A stretch of DNA of 64,000 nucleotides from Lutimaribacter salitolerans (lineage in GTDB: Bacteria; Pseudomonadota; Alphaproteobacteria; Rhodobacterales; Rhodobacteraceae), in NCBI RefSeq assembly GCF_042677865.1, contig NZ_JBHUDD010000001.1, forward strand, positions 1-64,000, in the 5' to 3' direction. Made by a program: the position numbers and the translations under genes. Of the stretch, positions 59,744 to 64,000 are shown piece by piece. How positions within the stretch are numbered: the first letter of the stretch is position 1; each line of letters begins with the position of its first letter. The notes under the pieces were generated by a model that did no database searches, was not told the origin of the DNA, and saw only the letters and a list, made by a program, of their open reading frames with translations.

Positions 59744-60691
59744 CTACATTTCATGCGCCAACTGACGGTCCGGGGTCAGAACCAGATCGTTGAAACTGCC
59801 AGCGGTGGCCAGTTCCTGGCACACATCCAGCACCGCGCGCATCAGCGTCGACCGGCGCGCGGCGGCGGTATAGGCCACCCCGAACAGCGGGGTCAGCACC
59901 GGGCCCGCGATTGGTCGCACAAGATAGCCGTTGCTGCCGTCCAGATCACCGGGGCTGCAGATATTCAGCACCGAATGGCCAAAGCCTGCCGCCACCAGAC
60001 CCCGCAGCACCGAGGATGATTTGGTGGTGTGCACGGTCTGAAACTCAAGATCTTGTTCCGCGAACAGGTCCGAGAAGTAGCCGGAGGCATCGGGCAGATC
60101 CAGCAGCACCATCGGCATCGCCGACAGGTCGCGCAGCGTCACGGTGGTCTGACCCGCCAGCGGCGAATCCTCGGGCAGCAGGGCATAGGGCCGGGCCTCG
60201 AACAGCGGCAGGAAATGCAGCGCCTCGGGCACCGTGCGGCGATAGGTCAGGGCCAGATCGATCTTGCCCTCCTGCAGCAGGCTGTGCATCTGGGTCAGGT
60301 CGGCCTCGACCAGTTCGACCCGGATCGACGGGTGCAGATGCGCCACTTTTTTCATCAGCCGGGGCAGAACATAGGGCGCGCTGGGGGAATAGCAGCCCAC
60401 ATGCAGCCGCCCGGTCGGATTGCCCGACAGCGACATCAGGTCGGATTCGAACACGCGGGCATGCTCCAGAAACCCGGCGATGCGCTGGCCCACCACCTGC
60501 CCGGTCTCGGTGGGCTGGATGCCCTTGGCGGGCACCCGGCGGAACAGTTCCTGCCCCACCGTTTCCTCAAGCACGTCCAGCGCGGCGGTGATCGAGCTTT
60601 GCGAGATGTTCATTGCCGCCGCCGCCTTGGCGATCGAGCCGGTGCGCAGCGCGGCATCATAGTAGCGCAGTTGTTTCAGCGTGAACCGCAT
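59744..60691 (-). CDS. LysR-family transcriptional regulator
   Basis: A 315-residue LysR protein. The HTH is MRFTLKQLRYYDAALRTGSI, AKAAAAMNISQSSITAALDV. The effector domain begins near residue 90 (GRLHVGCYSPSAPYVLPRL). It lies between the ABC operon (same strand, 91 bases downstream) and the divergent amidohydrolases, so it is well placed to control both. ATG 60691 is used; the longer frame upstream crosses the divergent control region. Confidence 0.92.
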   Translation of the reverse strand: MRFTLKQLRYYDAALRTGSIAKAAAAMNISQSSITAALDVLEETVGQELFRRVPAKGIQPTETGQVVGQRIAGFLEHARVFESDLMSLSGNPTGRLHVGCYSPSAPYVLPRLMKKVAHLHPSIRVELVEADLTQMHSLLQEGKIDLALTYRRTVPEALHFLPLFEARPYALLPEDSPLAGQTTVTLRDLSAMPMVLLDLPDASGYFSDLFAEQDLEFQTVHTTKSSSVLRGLVAAGFGHSVLNICSPGDLDGSNGYLVRPIAGPVLTPLFGVAYTAAARRSTLMRAVLDVCQELATAGSFNDLVLTPDRQLAHEM

Positions 60692-60762
60692 GGCTTCATC
60701 CAGAAAATGAGACTTTGATCTACAGTAAATCCATTTTCCACAATTACAACGCTGCGCTACCC

Positions 60763-60774
60763 CTGATGCATCAG
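60763..60774. promoter_or_regulatory. Palindrome in the LysR/amidohydrolase control region
   Basis: CTGATGCATCAG, a perfect 12-base palindrome, lies directly before the Shine-Dalgarno GGGAGAG of the first amidohydrolase, in the 97-base divergent gap. It is a candidate operator position for repression; a LysR activator site would more usually be further upstream. Confidence 0.4.
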
Positions 60775-60788
60775 TTGGGAGAGTGCCG

Positions 60789-62417
60789 ATGTCCGACATC
60801 ACCGTTTTCAGTGCCCGCAAAATCCTTACGATGGACCCCAACCGCCCGACCGCCACGCATGTCGCTGTCAGGGACGGGCACATTCTGGCGGTGGGCGACG
60901 CGACATGCGCCGATCAGTGGGGCGCGGTGACCCATGATGACAGCCTGTCGGATACGGTTCTGATGCCCGGGTTCGTCGAAGGCCACAGCCACATGGCCGA
61001 AACGGTGTTCTGGGAATGGGCCTATGCCGGGTATCACGACCGGGTGGACCCGGACGGGCGGCACTGGCGCGGCAAGACCGATATCGCCACGGTGATTGAC
61101 GATCTGCGCGCGCATCTGGACACGCTTGAGGCCGATGCGCCGCTGATCGCCTGGGGGTTCGATCCGATCTTTCTGGATGCCGAGCGGCTGAACCGCACGC
61201 ATCTGGACGCGATCAGCAAGACGCGCCCGGTGGTGGTCCTGTATTCCTCGGGGCATCTGATGTGCGTGAACTCGGCCGCGCTTGAGGCCGTGGGATATGA
61301 CCGCCACAGCAATATCGAAGGCGTGATGCGCGGGGCCGATGGCGACCCCAACGGCGAGTTGCAGGAAATGGCGGCGATGTTCCCGGTCATGCGCCGGATG
61401 GGGATGGACACGCGCACGCGCTGCCACCAGCCCGGCCACGTGCGCGCCTTTGGCCGCATCTGCCAGCGCGCAGGCGTCACCACGGCGACCGATCTGTTCG
61501 CCATGCTGACCGAAGATACCGCTGCCACGCTGGCCGCCACCACCGCCGAGCCGGGGTATCCGGTGCGCGTGATGCCTGCGATCTCGACCATCCACAGCAC
61601 GCCCGAAGTGGTGCGCGCGCAGGTGGCATCAATGGCCGCGCTGAACCACGATTGCCTGCGCTTTGGTCCGGTCAAGCTGATGACCGACGGCTCGATCCAG
61701 GGCTTCAGCGCGCGGGTGAAATGGCCCGGCTATGTCGGTGGGCAGCCCAACGGCATCTGGAACATGGCCCCGGACGAGATTTTCGCCACCTGCAAGCTGA
61801 TGCAGCAGGCGGGCATCCAGATGCACATCCACACCAACGGCGACGAGGCGAGCGAAGTGGTGCTGGACGCGCTGGAGGCCGCTGCGCGCGCCCACCCCTG
61901 GCCCGGCGCACGCCACGTGCTGCAACATGCGCAGATGATGGGCCCGGCGCTGTTTGCCCGCGCCGCCGAACTGGGCGTCTGCGTCAACCTCTTTGCCAAC
62001 CACATCTGGTTCTTCGGCGATCAGCACGCGGCCCTGACCATCGGTGCCGACCGTGCGGCGCGGATGGACGGCTGCCGGGCGGCGCTGGATGCGGGGGTGC
62101 ACATGGCGATCCACTCGGATGCGCCGGTCACGCCCATGGGGCCGCTGTTCACCGCATGGTGCGCGGTCAACCGGCAAACCATGTCGGGCCGGACGCTGGG
62201 CGCGGCGCAGTGCATTTCGGTGGACGAGGCGCTGTATGCCATTACCATGGGGGCGGCGTATACGTTGAAGATGGATGGCGAAGTGGGCAGCATCACCGCA
62301 GGCAAACGCGCGGATTTCGCGGTTCTGGGCGACGACCCCACCGCCGTCGATCCGCTGACGCTGAAGGATGTCGCGGTTCTGGGCACGGTCATCGGTGGCC
62401 ATACGAACCTGTTGTAA
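60789..62417 (+). CDS. Amidohydrolase, YtcJ-like (first of a tandem pair)
   Basis: A 542-residue amidohydrolase_3-type metal-dependent enzyme. Metal motifs: GFVEGHSHMAE (HxH), MHIHTNGDEASEVVLDAL, LQHAQMMG, and HSDAPVTPMGPLFTA (Asp ligand). The C-terminus, VGSITAGKRADFAVLGDDPT, is the typical closing region. YtcJ-like enzymes hydrolyse amides or N-acyl bonds; the substrate is unknown. ATG 60789 is preferred to the GTG at 60783. It is followed by a paralogue 21 bases downstream. Confidence 0.9.
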   Translation: MSDITVFSARKILTMDPNRPTATHVAVRDGHILAVGDATCADQWGAVTHDDSLSDTVLMPGFVEGHSHMAETVFWEWAYAGYHDRVDPDGRHWRGKTDIATVIDDLRAHLDTLEADAPLIAWGFDPIFLDAERLNRTHLDAISKTRPVVVLYSSGHLMCVNSAALEAVGYDRHSNIEGVMRGADGDPNGELQEMAAMFPVMRRMGMDTRTRCHQPGHVRAFGRICQRAGVTTATDLFAMLTEDTAATLAATTAEPGYPVRVMPAISTIHSTPEVVRAQVASMAALNHDCLRFGPVKLMTDGSIQGFSARVKWPGYVGGQPNGIWNMAPDEIFATCKLMQQAGIQMHIHTNGDEASEVVLDALEAAARAHPWPGARHVLQHAQMMGPALFARAAELGVCVNLFANHIWFFGDQHAALTIGADRAARMDGCRAALDAGVHMAIHSDAPVTPMGPLFTAWCAVNRQTMSGRTLGAAQCISVDEALYAITMGAAYTLKMDGEVGSITAGKRADFAVLGDDPTAVDPLTLKDVAVLGTVIGGHTNLL

Positions 62418-62438
62418 CTTAGGGATAAAGGGGCTCTC

Positions 62439-64000
62439 ATGTCCGCCATAACCGTCTTTGCGGCGAAAAAGATCATCACCATGGATACCAACCGCCCCGA
62501 GGCCACGCATGTGGCCGTGCGCGACGGGCATATCCTGGCCGTGGGCGACGCGACCTGCGCGGATCAATGGGGCGACGTGACCCATGATGACAGCCTGTCC
62601 CACGCGGTGTTGATGCCCGGCCTTGTTGAAGGCCACGCGCATATGATGGCCGGGGCGATGTGGAACTATGCCTATGCCGGGTTTCACGACCGGATGGACC
62701 CCAAGGGCAAGTGGTGGCAGGGCAAGCCCGATCTGGCCACCGTGGTGCACGACCTGACCGAATATGGCAACGCGTTGCCAGAGGGCGAGCCGCTGTTGGG
62801 CTGGGGGCTGGACCCGATCTTTTTCGAGGGCGAGCGGATCAGCCGCAAGCATCTGGATCAGGTCAGCCCCGACCGGCCCGTGGCGATCATGTTCTCGAAC
62901 TTTCACCTGATGTGCGTGAATTCCAGGGCGCTGGAGCTGGCGGGCTATGACCGCACCACCAATGTCGAAGGCGTGGTCAAGGACGCACAGGGGGAACCGA
63001 CGGGCGAGTTGCAGGAAATGGCCGCCATGTTCCCGGTGATGCGCCGGGTCGGCATGGATTTTCGCGGGCTGACGCAAAAGCCCGAGACCATCCGCGCCTA
63101 TGGCGAGGTCTGCATGCGCGCCGGCGTGACCACCTCGACCGACCTGTACGCGCAGATGGAGGATGACGATCTGGACACGTTGCTGGCGGTCACCTCGGAC
63201 GAGGGGTTCACCGCCCGGCTGGTCAGCGTGATGGGCGTGGCGGGCACCGATCCCGCGCAATCGGCGGCACTGGCGCTGGAGATGCGCAAGCGGTCCACCG
63301 ACAAGCTGCGGCTGGGGGCGGTCAAGCTGATGACCGACGGCGCGATTCAGGGCTGGACCGCGCGGGTGAAATGGCCCGGCTATGTCGGCGGGCAGCCCAA
63401 CGGCATCTGGAACATGGCCCCGGCAGAGATACACCGCATGGTGGCCGAGATGCAGAAATCCGGCGTGCAGATGCACATCCACGTCAACGGCGACGAGGCC
63501 AGCGAGGTGGCCATCGACGCGCTGGCCGCCGCCGCCCGCAGCCACCCCTGGCCCGGCGCGCGCCATGTGCTGCAACATTGCCAGTTGATGGGGCGCGACC
63601 AGTTCGAACGCTGTGTCGAGCTGGGCCTGTGCTGCAACATATTCTCGAACCACGTCTATTTCTTTGGCGACAAGCATGTCGAGCAGACCATCGGCGAGCA
63701 GCGCGCCCTGCGGATGGATGCGGTGCGCAGCGCGCTGGATGTGGGCGTGCACGCGGCGATCCATTCGGATGCGCCGGTCACCCCGCTGGGGCCGCTGTTC
63801 ACCGCATGGATTGCGGTCAACCGGCAGACCATGTCGGGCCGGGTGCTGGGGCAGGCGCAGTGCATCACCGTGCCCGAGGCGCTGCACGCGATCACCCTTG
63901 GCGCGGCCTATACGCTGAAAATGGATCACGAGGTCGGCAGCATCCAGACCGGCAAGCGGGCCGATTTCGCCATTCTGGGCGATGATCCACTGTCGGTCGA
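62439..64000 (+). CDS. Amidohydrolase, YtcJ-like (second of a tandem pair; cut by window end)
   Basis: A paralogue of the preceding gene, open to the window edge (520 codons read, so only about 20 residues are missing). It starts MSAITVFAAKKIITMDTNRP. It keeps GHAHMM, MHIHVNGDEASEVAIDALAA, LQHCQLMG and HSDAPVTPLGPLFTAW. The first metal motif is HAH instead of HSH. Long identical blocks (for example GRVKWPGYVGGQPNGIWNMAP-like stretches in both genes) show a fairly recent duplication followed by divergence of the substrate region (residues about 75-230). Confidence 0.88.
   Translation, partial: MSAITVFAAKKIITMDTNRPEATHVAVRDGHILAVGDATCADQWGDVTHDDSLSHAVLMPGLVEGHAHMMAGAMWNYAYAGFHDRMDPKGKWWQGKPDLATVVHDLTEYGNALPEGEPLLGWGLDPIFFEGERISRKHLDQVSPDRPVAIMFSNFHLMCVNSRALELAGYDRTTNVEGVVKDAQGEPTGELQEMAAMFPVMRRVGMDFRGLTQKPETIRAYGEVCMRAGVTTSTDLYAQMEDDDLDTLLAVTSDEGFTARLVSVMGVAGTDPAQSAALALEMRKRSTDKLRLGAVKLMTDGAIQGWTARVKWPGYVGGQPNGIWNMAPAEIHRMVAEMQKSGVQMHIHVNGDEASEVAIDALAAAARSHPWPGARHVLQHCQLMGRDQFERCVELGLCCNIFSNHVYFFGDKHVEQTIGEQRALRMDAVRSALDVGVHAAIHSDAPVTPLGPLFTAWIAVNRQTMSGRVLGQAQCITVPEALHAITLGAAYTLKMDHEVGSIQTGKRADFAILGDDPLSV

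Noticed and set aside
61629..63929. 766-residue minus-strand frame opposite the amidohydrolases
   Set aside because: Shadow of two tandem paralogues; its internal repetition merely mirrors their similarity.

Overview
The window looks like a draft-genome scaffold from an alphaproteobacterium of the Rhodobacteraceae (Roseobacter group). Support comes from the high GC content, tightly packed operons with ATGA overlaps, and family combinations typical of that group: fused ATP sulfurylase/APS kinase, Hsp20 next to DUF1150, trxB divergent from an Lrp regulator, a Hint-domain protein, and many solute-binding-protein transporters. Three single-N positions (8036, 28516, 57019) mark scaffold joins, and two of them are flanked by exact duplications that are almost certainly assembly artefacts. 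No gene-free stretch exceeds 300 bases.

Region 1 (1-4467) is the right end of a small integrative element: a possible IS21-type terminus, a primase/helicase, an AlpA-like HTH protein, a tyrosine integrase, and a 3' tRNA fragment that is the probable attachment site. The other end of the element and the intact tRNA lie outside the window.

Region 2 (4499-21178) is a catabolic locus that I read as aerobic 2-aminobenzoate (anthranilate) degradation through the CoA-thioester hybrid route. A minus-strand operon encodes a branched-chain-type ABC importer (livH-M-G-F order), an acyl-CoA synthetase and a binding protein. Divergent from it are an LCAD-type acyl-CoA dehydrogenase, a fused FAD monooxygenase/old-yellow-enzyme protein, an SDR dehydrogenase, a MarR regulator, an enoyl-CoA hydratase, a second acyl-CoA dehydrogenase, a 2-aminobenzoate-CoA-ligase-like enzyme, a stand-alone Lrp-type ligand-binding domain, a hot-dog thioesterase and a RidA-like protein that lacks the canonical arginine.

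Region 3 (21370-29385) pairs a CocE-type serine hydrolase with a complete dipeptide-type ABC importer and an alkaline-phosphatase-superfamily phosphodiesterase. Region 4 (29598-38413) is a secreted Ig-repeat adhesin followed by its type I secretion genes (outer membrane factor, ABC exporter, HlyD adaptor).

Region 5 (38555-50330) is largely core genome: dtd-purK-purE, a YdcH-type protein, hsp20 with a heat-shock-like promoter, DUF1150, sat-cysC, trxB, an Lrp regulator, a Hint protein, a 50-residue ORF, pgeF, a MidA-type methyltransferase, lgt, a UbiK-type accessory factor and a DUF3237 protein. Region 6 (50558-53865) has an orphan TRAP binding protein and a cytochrome P450 facing a LysR regulator. 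Region 7 (54022-64000) is a second dipeptide-type ABC importer with a LysR regulator and two tandem paralogous YtcJ-type amidohydrolases, the second cut by the window end.

A short dispersed repeat (core GAGTTTA, three variable bases, GGCAAGATGAAG) occurs six times in intergenic DNA and is, with the anthranilate-type locus and the P450/TRAP pair, among the more interesting features.
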